Shown: positions 18,215-27,487, counted from the stretch's first letter. The stretch: 64,000 nt of DNA from CAXSEF01 sp964236695 (GCA_964236695.1 CAXSFU010000003.1:1-64000), one strand, 5' to 3'. Numbers and translations are program-made. Notes: a model not told the origin generated them from the letters alone.

Positions 18215-19795
18215 ATGACCCTGACCGGCGACCTCCTGATCGGCGCCTCCGCCCTGCGCGGCAGCGGCGAGCCCTTCCAGGCCACCAACCCCGCCACCGG
18301 CGAGGCCCTGCCCCCGTCCTACGCCGGCGCCGAGGCGGCGGAGCTGGAGCGCGCCTGCGCCCTGGCCGACGCCGCCTTCGACAGCTTCCGCGAAACCTCG
18401 CCCGAGGCCCGCGCGGCCTTCCTGGAGGCGATCGCCGGGCACATCGCCGCCCTGGGCGACGCGCTGGTCGAGCGGGCCGTGGCGGAAACCGGCCTGCCCG
18501 CGGCGCGCATCGCGGGCGAGCGGGCGCGGACGGTGGGCCAGCTCCGGCTGTTCGCGTCCGTGGTGCGCGACGGCCGCTGGATGGATGCGCGCATCGACCC
18601 GGCGCTGCCGGACCGCACGCCGCTGCCGCGCCCGGACCTGCGGCTGCGCATGGTCGGCCTCGGCCCGGTCGCGGTGTTCGGGGCCAGCAACTTCCCACTG
18701 GCGTTCTCCGTGGCGGGCGGCGACACCGCCTCCGCGCTGGCGGCGGGCTGTCCCGTGGTGGTCAAGGCGCACCCCGCCCACCCCGGCACCTCCGAGCTGG
18801 TCGGCCGCGCCGTGCAGGCGGCCGCGAGCGCGTGCGGGATGCCGGAGGGCGTGTTCTCCCTGCTGTTCGGCACGGGGAACTGGCTCGGCGGCGCGCTGGT
18901 GGCGGACCGGCGCATCGCCGCGGTGGGCTTCACCGGGTCGCGCGCCGGCGGCCTGGCGCTGCTCGGCATCGCGCAGAAGCGCGCCGAGCCGATCCCGGTC
19001 TACGCGGAGATGAGCAGCATCAACCCCGTGCTGCTGATGCCCGCCGCCCTGGCGGCGCGCGGCGCCGCACTGGGCACGGCCTTTGCCGGCTCGCTGACGA
19101 TGGGCGCGGGCCAGTTCTGCACCAACCCCGGCCTGCTGCTCGCCGTGCCAGGGCCGGGCCTCGACGCCTTCCTGGCCGCCGCCGTCGAGGCGCTGGAAGC
19201 GGGGCCGGGGGCGACCATGCTGCACCCCGGCATCGCCCAGGCCTACCAGGCCGGTGTGGCGCGGCTGTCCGGCACCGCCGGCATTGAGACCCTGGCGCGC
19301 GGCGGCGCGGGGCAGGGCGCCAACCACGGCCGCCCCGCACTGTTCGCCACCGACGCGGACGCCTTCCTCGCCGACCGCAGCCTCGGCCATGAGGTGTTCG
19401 GCGCCTCGTCGCTGCTGGTGCGCTGCGCCGACGCCCACGGGATGCGCGCGGTGCTGGAGCGCCTCGAAGGCCAGCTCACCGTGACGCTGCAGATGGACGA
19501 GGCCGACACCGACGCGGTGCGCCCCCTGCTGCCGACGCTGGAGCGCCGCGCCGGGCGGGTGCTGGCGAACGGCTGGCCGACCGGGGTGGAGGTCGGCCAC
19601 GCCATGGTGCACGGCGGCCCCTACCCGGCCACCTCCGACCCGCGCACCACCTCGGTGGGCAGCCTGGCGATCCGGCGCTTCCTGCGCCCGGTGTGCTACC
19701 AGGACCTGCCCGACGCCCTGCTGCCCGAGGCGCTGCGCCGCGACAGCACGACCCGGGTGCCGCGCCTGGTGGACGGCACCCCGCAGGACGGGTGA
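18215..19795 (+). CDS. 2-Ketoglutarate semialdehyde dehydrogenase (ALDH superfamily)
   Basis: 526-residue NAD(P)-dependent aldehyde dehydrogenase. Family features are FGASNFPLAFSVAGGDTASA (cofactor/substrate loop, ~155-174), PVVVKAHPAHPGTS, GFTGSRAGG, the general base Glu265 (VYAEMSSINPV) and the nucleophile Cys302 (GAGQFCTNPG). This GDTASALAAGCPVVVKAHP type is that of KGSA dehydrogenases in arabinose, glucarate and hydroxyproline catabolism, giving 2-oxoglutarate for the TCA cycle. With the two dehydratases on the other strand it completes the lower pathway. ATG 18215 is preceded by CAAGGATC; the long upstream in-frame extension is repeat sequence. Confidence 0.9.
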   Translation: MTLTGDLLIGASALRGSGEPFQATNPATGEALPPSYAGAEAAELERACALADAAFDSFRETSPEARAAFLEAIAGHIAALGDALVERAVAETGLPAARIAGERARTVGQLRLFASVVRDGRWMDARIDPALPDRTPLPRPDLRLRMVGLGPVAVFGASNFPLAFSVAGGDTASALAAGCPVVVKAHPAHPGTSELVGRAVQAAASACGMPEGVFSLLFGTGNWLGGALVADRRIAAVGFTGSRAGGLALLGIAQKRAEPIPVYAEMSSINPVLLMPAALAARGAALGTAFAGSLTMGAGQFCTNPGLLLAVPGPGLDAFLAAAVEALEAGPGATMLHPGIAQAYQAGVARLSGTAGIETLARGGAGQGANHGRPALFATDADAFLADRSLGHEVFGASSLLVRCADAHGMRAVLERLEGQLTVTLQMDEADTDAVRPLLPTLERRAGRVLANGWPTGVEVGHAMVHGGPYPATSDPRTTSVGSLAIRRFLRPVCYQDLPDALLPEALRRDSTTRVPRLVDGTPQDG

Positions 19796-19852
19796 GACGG
19801 CAGGCCGGGCCCTCGGCTGCCCCGACGAGGTCGTGCCCCGGTCTAAGACCGG

Positions 19853-19920
19853 GAAAGGAAGGCCAGGGGCTCTGCCCCTGGACCCCGCCAAAGGCAGGCC
19901 TTTGGAATCCACTTTTCAAG
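19853..19920. repeat. Family B palindromic repeat, copy 4 (short form)
   Basis: After the semialdehyde dehydrogenase gene. It contains CCAGGGGCTCTGCCCCTGG (8-bp arms, TCT loop) and CCAAAGGCAGGCCTTTGG. Confidence 0.8.
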
Positions 19921-19969
19921 GGGTGTTCTTGACCTGCGACCCTGATTTTTTACAGCGCAGCAAGAAAGC

Positions 19970-20090
19970 ATGTTCTTTCTTGAAAGAAAGAACCAAAGAA
20001 CTTTGCTCGTTGGGCAACGGAGCCGCCTCCATGCCCGAATCTTCATGGATAAAGTCTTTTTGCTTCTTTTTCTTCAGAAAAAGAAGATCC
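19970..20090. repeat. Family A double-hairpin repeat, copy 5
   Basis: Hairpin 1 at 19973-19992 and hairpin 2 at 20063-20086, both perfect. The 456-bp gap 19796-20251 holds only this, repeat B copy 4 and a ~160-bp leader for the next small gene. Confidence 0.85.
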
Positions 20091-20251
20091 TTGTCTTCCT
20101 GCCCGAAGCAGCGATCTGCTGCGAGGTCCGTGACAGCCTCCAGAGGCTACCCCGATTGGCTTCAGGATGACCGGGTTTGGCTGGTTGGCGGACATTCGAT
20201 GCCGTGCGAAACCGCCGGACGGCGATACCTGAACGGCACGGGGAGGGTTCA

Positions 20252-20701
20252 GTGACCATTGTCCCGGTGCTGCTTGCCGCGATGCCTCTCCTGGCAGTGA
20301 TTGCGGCTCCGTTCGTCACCCTCAGGATGCGCACTTCGAATCCGGGCCTTCTTGCTGGCGAACAGGAAGCGCGGGCCCTGCTCGGCCTGATGCGGAAGGC
20401 CCGGGACACCTTCCCGAAGGAAAGCGACGAGCGCCGCGAACTGTACCAAGGCTGTCGCGTGCTGTCGAACAATCACGGGATCAATGTTGGCGCCTATCTC
20501 ACGCCCAGGCAAATCCAGATACTGTGGCCGTTCGTGACTGCGCGGATCAAGGTATTGCTCGCACAGAGGACTGACAAGACGACCCATGCCGACGCGAACA
20601 GCGTCCAGGACGAGCAGTTCGAGCTCTACCTCTATCGCCGTTTCACCACCAGGATGCGGAAGAAAGGACTGGTGCCATCCGCAACGTGGGACAAACAGTG
20701 A
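20252..20701 (+). CDS. Small protein of unknown function with N-terminal membrane segment
   Basis: 149 residues, not recognised. GTG 20252 is chosen because a GGGAGG ribosome binding site lies 5 bases upstream. The first ~26 residues (TIVPVLLAAMPLLAVIAAPFV) form one membrane anchor or uncleaved signal, followed by a hydrophilic, mostly helical domain rich in Arg/Lys/Glu (LMRKARDTF, YLTPRQIQILWPFVTARIK). Codon use is less GC-biased than in neighbouring genes, suggesting a recent arrival. It stands alone, flanked by repeats on both sides. Confidence 0.55.
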   Translation: MTIVPVLLAAMPLLAVIAAPFVTLRMRTSNPGLLAGEQEARALLGLMRKARDTFPKESDERRELYQGCRVLSNNHGINVGAYLTPRQIQILWPFVTARIKVLLAQRTDKTTHADANSVQDEQFELYLYRRFTTRMRKKGLVPSATWDKQ

Positions 20702-20794
20702 TGGAGAAGGAACCTCCCGTGTGCCGGGCGACGGTCCACCAGGGGCCGAAAACATTCGTCCCAGCACCGACCGGAAACCAGTCCCAAACCAACG

Positions 20795-20852
20795 CCGGGT
20801 CCAGGGGCGGCTCGCCCCTGGCGGGTCCAGGGCAGAGCCCTGGCCTTCCTTC
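20795..20852. repeat. Family B palindromic repeat, copy 5 (short form)
   Basis: Carries GGTCCAGGGGCGGCTCGCCCCTGG and CCAGGGCAGAGCCCTGG, between the small unknown gene and the convergent Hint-domain gene. Confidence 0.75.
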
Positions 20853-20900
20853 AAACCGAGACACCCCCAAGAAAGCCGAAGTCCAGTCCGCCCGTACCGG

Positions 20901-22592
20901 CTAGGCGGCCGCCCGCGCCCGGTCCAGCGCCACGGCGCGCAGCCGTGCGCGCTGCGCCTCCACCACCGGGCCGCCCAGGGCAAGGGGCGCGCAGGCCGTG
21001 GCCGGGCTGTCGCCGCAACCGAAGTCCGCGCGCAGGCCGACCAACACCCCGTCGGCGAACGAGGCACGGTTGCCGGTGTCCAGGTAGCTTTCCGCCGGCA
21101 GCCCCTCGGCCAGCAGCACGCCGTGGCGGTCGAGCTCGACGTGGTGGTAGGTCGCGCGGCTCCACGCCTCCCGGATCACCGAGACGCCGTCCACCAGGAC
21201 GTGCGCGGGGACGAGGTGCCCGTCGAGGAACAGGGCGTGCTCCGGCGAGACCACCAAGTCGCGCGCCGGCAGCCCCGGCCCGAACGCCCCGGCCACGACC
21301 CGGACCGGATCGGCGTTGCGCACCCGGCGGTGCCCGACCCACGCGACCGGCGCCGTGCCGCCCGTCGCCAGGCTCACCAGGTCGCCGGCCCGCAGGTCCT
21401 CGACCCGGCGCTCGCCCCCGGGGGTGGCGATGGCGGTGCCCGCGACGTAGCAGGGCGCCTGCGACAGCACGAGGCTGCCGTCGGCCGCGCCGCTCAGGCC
21501 CAGGGCGCCGACGCCGGCGATGTCGAGCACGTAGCTGGCGCCGCCGACGCCGAGCGTGACGACGCTGCCGCTGATGCTGACGCTGTCGGCGGCGCTGTAG
21601 GCGAGGCCGCGCAGGTCGATCGCGTCGCCGGCCGCGAACCCGTCGATCCGGTTGGCGGGCAGCGCGGTGCCGTCGAGCGCCAGGGTCGCCTGGCCGGCGA
21701 AGGCGATGTCGAAGCTGCCGGCCGCGCCGGGCGAGGCGATCTCCAGCGTGCCGGCGGTCAGGGTGGCGCCGCCGGAGAAGCTGTTGGCGCCGGCGAGCGT
21801 GGTGGTGCCGGTCCCGGCCTGCACCACGGCGCCCGCGCCGCTGATGCCGTTGCCCAGGACGAGGCTGCCGCTCTCGGCGACCGTCAGGGTGCCGGCATCG
21901 GCGATGGCGCCGGCCAGGGTGCCGCTGGTGGCGGCGGCCGAGGCGGTCGCGGCCGCCTGGCCGAGGATCAGGCTGGCGACGTTGCCCACCGCGATGCCGC
22001 CGGAATAGTTCTGGCTGTCGGTGACGGTCCAGGTGCCGCCGTTGACGTTGAGCGTCTCGAAGTTCGCGACGTCCGCCAGGACGCCGGTGCGCGACGGCGC
22101 GCCGAGCGAGAGGTTGAGGGTGTCGGTGCCGGCGCCCCCGTCGAGCAGCCCCTGCGTCGTGGAGCCGGTGTAGAGGTCGAGCTCGTCGTTGCCGGCGCCG
22201 AGGCTGACCGCGGTGCCGCCGGCCGAGGCCAGCAGCGTGCCATAATTCATCACCGTGTCGACCTCGGCGCCCAGCGCGAGGGTGGCGCCGGGGCCGCTCG
22301 CCACGATCGTGCCGGTGGTCTCGTTCACCACGCTCAGGCTGCGCAGCGCGGTCGAGGTGCCGGTGCTGGCGATGGCGGTGGAGCCGGCCTGGAGGGTGCC
22401 GGCGTTGTCGATCAGCACGCCGCCGGCGAACCCGACCGGCGCCGGCGCGAGATCGAAGGTGACCGCCACCGGGCCGTCCGGGGTGCCGAGCACGGCGCGC
22501 TGCGCGACCGTCAGCGTGTCGCTGCCGCCGAGCGTCCCGCCGAAGCTCGACGCCGGCGTGCCGTCGGGGGCATGGATCAGGTAGTCGGCCAT
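20901..22592 (-). CDS. Hint-domain protein with autotransporter-type beta-rich repeats
   Basis: 563 residues. Residues 1-375 are Gly/Ala/Thr-rich beta-repeat sequence with no aromatic core. They include LSLGAGNDELDL and DGGAGTDTLNL (RTX/beta-roll-like) and a passenger-associated repeat (TTTLAGANSFSGGATLTAGTLEI, in two parts ~262-285). From Cys381 (PCYVAGTAIATPGGERRVEDLRAGD) runs a Hint_2 domain: SPEHALFLDGHLVPA, YHHVELDRHGVLLAEG and a C-terminal ESYLDTGNR. Such proteins are common in Acetobacteraceae and probably secreted; no Sec signal is seen. Whether the Hint part cleaves the protein is unknown. It ends in TAG and has no operon partner. Confidence 0.82.
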   Translation of the reverse strand: MADYLIHAPDGTPASSFGGTLGGSDTLTVAQRAVLGTPDGPVAVTFDLAPAPVGFAGGVLIDNAGTLQAGSTAIASTGTSTALRSLSVVNETTGTIVASGPGATLALGAEVDTVMNYGTLLASAGGTAVSLGAGNDELDLYTGSTTQGLLDGGAGTDTLNLSLGAPSRTGVLADVANFETLNVNGGTWTVTDSQNYSGGIAVGNVASLILGQAAATASAAATSGTLAGAIADAGTLTVAESGSLVLGNGISGAGAVVQAGTGTTTLAGANSFSGGATLTAGTLEIASPGAAGSFDIAFAGQATLALDGTALPANRIDGFAAGDAIDLRGLAYSAADSVSISGSVVTLGVGGASYVLDIAGVGALGLSGAADGSLVLSQAPCYVAGTAIATPGGERRVEDLRAGDLVSLATGGTAPVAWVGHRRVRNADPVRVVAGAFGPGLPARDLVVSPEHALFLDGHLVPAHVLVDGVSVIREAWSRATYHHVELDRHGVLLAEGLPAESYLDTGNRASFADGVLVGLRADFGCGDSPATACAPLALGGPVVEAQRARLRAVALDRARAAA

Positions 22593-22694
22593 CCTGGCAT
22601 TTCCTTGCTGGAGGCCGTCCCGGCCCTGCAGTCAGCAGTAGCAAGAAGCGGCGGCCGGCGGTGCCGAAAAAGCCGATTCCAAATAACATTCCGT

Positions 22695-22750
22695 TGTGGA
22701 AGTAACATGATACCAGTTCGCGCCAAATGTGGTATCCCGATGCTTCCACA
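22695..22750. promoter_or_regulatory. 56-bp interrupted palindrome upstream of the Hint-protein gene
   Basis: Outer arms TGTGGAAG (22695-22702) and CTTCCACA (22743-22750) and inner arms GATACCA (22709-22715) and TGGTATC (22730-22736) are perfectly complementary and symmetrically spaced by 6-nt internal loops. The segment is more AT-rich than its surroundings and lies 103-158 bp before the Hint gene start. It could be an operator, a structured RNA or a recombination site. Confidence 0.5.
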
Positions 22751-23007
22751 GCCCAAGTAGCCGTGACCCGGTCACCACAGCGGCACGATCGCCTGCTCGC
22801 CAAATGGTTGTGCGCAGTACAGACGCAACCACGAATACGGGCATCGCGAGGCCGCCGGGCGCCACGTTGCAGGAGCGATGCCGCCCGGCCGACACGAGAG
22901 CCCCTTCGCATCCCGCGGACGGCGTCCGCCCGAGGGATGTCCCGCACGGCCGCTTCCAGCCACCCGCGCCCGTCTGATACCAACGGCCGAAAGCCTTGGA
23001 TCTGTCG

Positions 23008-23227
23008 AAGCAAGCAAGGCTGGGCTCTCCCTCCGCTGCCATTCCAACGACCCAAGAGGGTCGTCGGAACCTTTGGCAGCTACGCCCAGACCCGCCAGGG
23101 GCGAGCCGCCCCTGGACCGGCTTGATTTAAGCAGTGGATTCCAAAGGCCCGGCCTTTGGCGGGGTCCAGGGGCAGAGCCCCTGGCCTTCCTGTTTCTGGC
23201 CGACCAGGGCAACCGGCCGCCGGTATA
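23008..23227. repeat. Family B palindromic repeat, copy 6 (long form)
   Basis: Contains CAAGCAAGGCTGGGCTC, the CGACCCAAGAGGGTCGTCGG hairpin, CCAAAGGCCCGGCCTTTGG and CCAGGGGCAGAGCCCCTGG. Its tail CCGGCCGCCGGTAT is shared with copy 1. Confidence 0.85.
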
Positions 23228-23234
23228 GGCCGCC

Positions 23235-25247
23235 TCAGCCCGGAGGGTCGGTCTCGTCGAACAGCAGCAGCCGCCCCGCGTTCGCCATGCCGAGGAACGT
23301 CGACAAATTGTGCAGCAGCGCCGCCACGATCGCGCCCTGCGCGCCCAGCAGGCCGGCCGTCGCCAGCGCCACCAGCACCGCGGTCCACCCCAGCCCCAGC
23401 GCCACGTTGACGTGGATGGTGCGACGGCAGCGACGGCTGAGGCGGATCAGGGTGGCCAGCCGCCGCAGGTCGCTCGACAGCAGCACCAAGTCGGCCGACG
23501 CCAGCGCCACGTCGGTGCCGCCCGCGCCCATCGCCACGCCCACCGCGCCCGCCCGGAGCGCGAGGCTGTCGTTGATCCCGTCGCCCACCACCATCGGCCG
23601 GTGGCCCGCGGCGATCTCGGCGACCACCTGGCGCATCTTTTGTTCCGGCAGCGCCTCGGCGAACACCGTGTCGATGCCGGTGGCGGCCGCGACACGGCGC
23701 GCCACCGGCAGCCGGTCGCCGGTGAGCAGCATGTGGCGCTCCACGCCCAGCGCACGCAGCCCCGCCACCGCCTGCGCGGCTTCCGGCCTGACCCGGTCGG
23801 CGAACAGCAGCCAGCCGAGCAGCACGCCGCCCCGGCTCAGGCCCGCGACCGGCCCGTCGTGCGCGGGCGGCGCGCCGGCCGCCACGCCGAGGCGCGCGAA
23901 CAGGTCGGGCCGGCCGAACGCCACCGCCGCATCGCCGAGCCGCCCGGTCACGCCGAAGCCGCCGGCCTCGCGCAGCTCCGTCAGCGCGAGCGGCGCGGCG
24001 CCCGCCCCCGCGCGCAGGGCGGCGCGGCTGACCGGGTGGCTGCTGGCCGCGCCCAGGCTCGCGGCGAGCCGGCGCAGCTCCGCGCCGGCGGGGGCGTCGG
24101 GCGGCATCGCGGCCGGCGCGTCCTCCGCCTCGCCGCCGGCGCCGAGGCCCGGCCCCGCGACGATGCCGGTCAGCGTCAGCTCGCCGGTGGTGAGCGTGCC
24201 GGTCTTGTCGAACACCACCGAGGTCACGTCGGCGAGGTTCTCCAGGAACGCGGTGCCCTTGAGCAGGATGCCGTGGCGCCCGGCGACCGCGATCGCCGCG
24301 ATCGCGGTCGCCGGCGCCGCCAGCACCAGCGCGCACGGACAGGCCGCGACCAGCACCGCCAGCGTGGTCTCCGTGTCGCCGGTGGCGAACCAGGTGCCGC
24401 CGGCCACCATCATCACCAGCGCCATGTACTGCCCGGCGTAGCGCTCCAGCAGCCGGGTGACCGGCGGCTTGGCCTGCTCCGCCTCGCGCATCATCGCGAT
24501 GATCCGGCCCAGCGTGGTCTCGCCGCCCACCCGCACGACCTCGACGCAGAGCAGCCCGTCGGTGTCGATCGAGCCGGCCGCGACCGCGTCGCCGACGCCC
24601 ACCTCGACCGGCACCGACTCCCCGGTGAGCGAGGCGACGTCGAGGCTGGCCGCACCTTCGCGCACCACGCCGTCCACCGGCACCCGGTCGCCGGCGCGCA
24701 GCTCGACGCGGTCGCCCGGGCGCAGTGCCCGCGTCGCCACCACCTCGACCGAGCCGTCGGCGCCCAGCCGGCGGGCGCTGGTCTCCGCCAGGCGCGACAG
24801 GGCGCGGATCGCGTCGCGCGAGCCGAGCAGGCTGCGCTCCTCCAGCACGTGGCCGGCGATCATCACGATCGGCAGCACCGCCGCGGTCATCAGGTCGCCG
24901 CCGGCCCAGGCGCCCACCAGGGCGAGCGCGGTGAGCCGGTCGGTGACGCCGTGCAGGCTCGGATGGCGCAGGCTGTGCCACGCCGCCGCCAGCACCGGGG
25001 CGCCCACCAGCGCCGCCGCGGCGCCCGCCACGAGGTTCGCGACCGCCTCCTCCGCCGGGAACGCCCAGCGCCACGCCAGCGCCAGCGCCAGCAGCCCGGC
25101 CGACAGCATCGCCAGCGTCAGCCGCACCGCCAGCAGCACCCGCTCCGCACGCGCCAGCAGCCCGGCGCGCGACCCGCCCGCCGCGTCCGCCATCGCCGCC
25201 GCAGCCGCGTGCTCCGGCGCGCGGCCCGCGCCCAGCACCGCGCTCAC
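23235..25247 (-). CDS. P1B-type heavy-metal-translocating ATPase without HMA domain
   Basis: 670-residue cation pump. Actuator motif TGES is at 208-211, metal-site CPC at 303-305 (AACPCALVLA), the phosphorylated Asp347 in DKTGTLT, MVVGDGINDSLALRAG at the hinge, and a C-terminal helix AALLHNLSTFLGMANAGRLL. The N-terminus has no CxxC metal-binding domain. The HN-x-ST helix differs from the Asp of Zn/Cd pumps and the Met/Ser of Cu pumps, so the metal cannot be assigned. GTG 25247 overlaps the stop of the upstream SPFH gene; it is the last gene of a four-gene minus-strand operon. Confidence 0.88.
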   Translation of the reverse strand: MSAVLGAGRAPEHAAAAAMADAAGGSRAGLLARAERVLLAVRLTLAMLSAGLLALALAWRWAFPAEEAVANLVAGAAAALVGAPVLAAAWHSLRHPSLHGVTDRLTALALVGAWAGGDLMTAAVLPIVMIAGHVLEERSLLGSRDAIRALSRLAETSARRLGADGSVEVVATRALRPGDRVELRAGDRVPVDGVVREGAASLDVASLTGESVPVEVGVGDAVAAGSIDTDGLLCVEVVRVGGETTLGRIIAMMREAEQAKPPVTRLLERYAGQYMALVMMVAGGTWFATGDTETTLAVLVAACPCALVLAAPATAIAAIAVAGRHGILLKGTAFLENLADVTSVVFDKTGTLTTGELTLTGIVAGPGLGAGGEAEDAPAAMPPDAPAGAELRRLAASLGAASSHPVSRAALRAGAGAAPLALTELREAGGFGVTGRLGDAAVAFGRPDLFARLGVAAGAPPAHDGPVAGLSRGGVLLGWLLFADRVRPEAAQAVAGLRALGVERHMLLTGDRLPVARRVAAATGIDTVFAEALPEQKMRQVVAEIAAGHRPMVVGDGINDSLALRAGAVGVAMGAGGTDVALASADLVLLSSDLRRLATLIRLSRRCRRTIHVNVALGLGWTAVLVALATAGLLGAQGAIVAALLHNLSTFLGMANAGRLLLFDETDPPG

Positions 25248-26350
25248 GGCGCGGGCCCGGACACGATGACCCGCCCGGCGGCGCGCGGGTCCACGGTGGC
25301 GACGCGCCCGGCCTGGCGCAGCACGCCGGCGATGCGCTCGCGATACACCTGGTCGAGCAGCGCGGGGCGGGTGGCGGGGTCCATGCGCGCCTCCAGCGCG
25401 GTCAGGGTGGCGGTGCGGGTGCGCGCGCCCTCCAGCCGCTCGCTCGCGGCGGCGTGGCCCTCGGCGAGCAGGCGGTCGCGGGCGCGGTCGGCCCCCTGCG
25501 CGGCGCGGGCGGCGTCGGTGCGCGCGGCGGCCAGCCCCTGCTCCGCGTGCTGTGCCGCCTCCAGCACCGAGTCGAACGCGGCGCGCGCCACCGGCGGCAG
25601 CAGCGCGGTGACGTCGGCGCGGGTGACCTCGACCCCGAGCCCCGCCCCCTGGCGCGACAGCGCCGCCAGCGCCGCGTCCATCGCAGCGACCAGGCGCCCG
25701 CGCACCGCGGCGCGCGCCGCGACCGCCGCGGGGTCCGCGGCCCGCTCCGGCCGCACGGCCAGGAAGTCGTCCAGCTCGTGCCCGGCGGCCTCGGCGATCG
25801 CGGCGTCGAGGAACAGCCGGCGCAGCGCCGGCTCGACATGGGCCGCCTGCACGAAATAGGCCGCCGGATCGCGGATGCGCCAGGTCAGCGCCGCCTGCAG
25901 CAGCACCACGCCGCTGTCCGCGGTGAGGTAGGCGCCGGCATCCTCGGGAATGGCGTCGGCCGCGGTCGTGGGATCGGAGAGCCCCGGCCTGCGCGCGGTG
26001 CCGGCCGACACCGCGAGCGCGATCTGCCGCTCCCCGCCCGGCAGGGTCACGACGTCCTCGATCGGCCTGGGCAGCGCCAGCACCAGCCCGGCCGGCTGCA
26101 CGCGCACCACCCGGCCGAAGCGCAGCACCACCGCCTGCGTGCCGGGCGTCAGGGTGCGGACGTTGCCCGTGGCCCAGACCAGCGCCAGCAGCAGCGTGCC
26201 GATCCTGAGCACGCCGAAGCCGACGCGCACCGACTGCAGCAGCGGACCGTCGGCCGTCCCGGGCGCCGTCGCCGCGCCCGGCGCCCCGTCGCCGCCCGCC
26301 GCAGGAACGTGCGGCGAGAACCCGGCGTCACCGGCGCGCCCCTCGATCAC
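25244..26350 (-). CDS. SPFH/band 7 membrane protein, HflK/HflC-like (third of three)
   Basis: 368 residues. A Pro/Ala/Gly-rich N-terminus is followed by one membrane segment (~48-66, VGFGVLRIGTLLLALVWA), then NVRTLTPGTQAVVLRFGRVVRVQPAGLVLALPRPIEDVV, the standard HflK-type entry into a band 7 domain. A long Ala/Arg/Glu-rich helix (coiled coil, ~230-340) follows. It probably forms a membrane-anchored ring facing the periplasm. GTG 26350 overlaps the preceding gene's TGA (GTGA) and its own stop overlaps the ATPase start, so translation is coupled throughout. Confidence 0.82.
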   Translation of the reverse strand: MIEGRAGDAGFSPHVPAAGGDGAPGAATAPGTADGPLLQSVRVGFGVLRIGTLLLALVWATGNVRTLTPGTQAVVLRFGRVVRVQPAGLVLALPRPIEDVVTLPGGERQIALAVSAGTARRPGLSDPTTAADAIPEDAGAYLTADSGVVLLQAALTWRIRDPAAYFVQAAHVEPALRRLFLDAAIAEAAGHELDDFLAVRPERAADPAAVAARAAVRGRLVAAMDAALAALSRQGAGLGVEVTRADVTALLPPVARAAFDSVLEAAQHAEQGLAAARTDAARAAQGADRARDRLLAEGHAAASERLEGARTRTATLTALEARMDPATRPALLDQVYRERIAGVLRQAGRVATVDPRAAGRVIVSGPAP

Positions 26351-27483
26351 CGTGCGACCGCCAGCGACGCCGCGCCCGCCCTGTCCGCGCCCGGCCTGTC
26401 CGCGGCAGGACTGCCCGCGCCCGCCCTGTCCCCGCCCGGCCCGCCGCCGGCCACCGCCTGCCCGGCGGCGAGGCCCGGCGGCCCCTGCACCAGCGCGTCG
26501 AACGGGGCGGCGTCGGTGCGCAGCACCAGCCGCGTGTTCGGCCCCACGGTGGCCGACAGCGTGTCGAGCGAGCGCAGCATCAGGTAGAGCCCAGGGTCGC
26601 CGGCATACGCCGCCGCCTCGATCGCCGCCGCCTCGCGGCGCGACGCGGCCTCGGTGGCCGCCGCCGCCGTGCCGGCCTCCGCGACCTCGATCCTGGCGTC
26701 GCGCGCGGCCAGCGAGCGGATCTCGGCGGCCGCGCGCAGGCCCTCCGCCGTGCGCTCGGCCGCCACCGTCTCGCGCTCGGTGCGCATGCGCGACACCGTG
26801 GCCGCGAGCGTGGCCTCCGGCAGCCCGAGCTGCTCCAGCCCCACCGCGCGCACCGCGATGCCGTAGCCCTGCCGCATCTGCCGCTCCAGCTCCGCGCGCA
26901 GGCGGTCCCTGAACTCGGCGAGCCGCACCCGCGCGGGGTCGGTGTTGACCAGGTCGGCGAGGTCGAAGCCGCTCGCCGTGACCTGCAGCGCCGCGCCGAG
27001 GAACGAGCGGAGCTGGCGCGCGGCCTCGTCCGGGTCGTTGCGCACGGCGCGCACGTACTGGCCGATCGCGTCCGGCTCGTCGGGCACCTGCCAGGCGGCG
27101 AAGGCCTGCACCAGGATGCGCAGGCCGTCGCGCGTGCCCACGTCCTGCAGCCCCGACGAGGTGGTGCGCAGCCGCAGGTCGACCGGGATCGCCGCCTCCA
27201 CCGGCACCGGGATCTTCCACGCAAGGCCGGGCTGCGTCAGCACGCGCACCGGGTCGCCGAAGCGCGTGACCACCACCGCCTGCCCCGCCGCCACGGTGAT
27301 CGCCGACGCCGCCAGCCCCGCGCCCGCCAGCACCAGCGTCGCCACGCCGAGGCGCAGCAGCAGCCGCGGCAGGCTCGACGGCGGCCCCTCGCCATGGTGG
27401 TGGTGATGGTGGAACACGCCGTGCCCGCCTTCGTCATGCCCGTCGTGGCCGTGTCCGTCGTGGTCGTGAGCGAAGGCGTCCAT
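26347..27483 (-). CDS. SPFH/band 7 membrane protein, HflC-like, with His-rich N-terminus
   Basis: 378 residues. The first 32 are a His/Asp/Gly metal-binding-type tail (HDHDGHGHDGHDEGGHG followed by six consecutive His). One membrane segment follows (~44-65), then AAGQAVVVTRFGDPVRVLTQPGLAWKIPVPVE, a canonical HflC band 7 start. The middle has AAWQVPDEPDAIGQYVRAV and a coiled-coil stretch ~225-300. The cytoplasmic-side His tail fits a metal-related role together with the ATPase encoded two genes downstream. ATG 27483 lies 4 bp after the stop of the upstream gene. Confidence 0.85.
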   Translation of the reverse strand: MDAFAHDHDGHGHDGHDEGGHGVFHHHHHHGEGPPSSLPRLLLRLGVATLVLAGAGLAASAITVAAGQAVVVTRFGDPVRVLTQPGLAWKIPVPVEAAIPVDLRLRTTSSGLQDVGTRDGLRILVQAFAAWQVPDEPDAIGQYVRAVRNDPDEAARQLRSFLGAALQVTASGFDLADLVNTDPARVRLAEFRDRLRAELERQMRQGYGIAVRAVGLEQLGLPEATLAATVSRMRTERETVAAERTAEGLRAAAEIRSLAARDARIEVAEAGTAAAATEAASRREAAAIEAAAYAGDPGLYLMLRSLDTLSATVGPNTRLVLRTDAAPFDALVQGPPGLAAGQAVAGGGPGGDRAGAGSPAADRPGADRAGAASLAVAR

Positions 27484-27487
27484 GCGG

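Larger units (their letters stand above)
22593..23234. other. Intergenic stretch: palindrome plus repeat, no gene seen
   Basis: 642 bp between the Hint gene promoter side and the 3' end of the P-type ATPase gene. The AT-richer first ~160 bp hold the interrupted palindrome, and the last ~230 bp are family B repeat. The middle (22750-23000) shows nothing recognisable. Confidence 0.6.
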
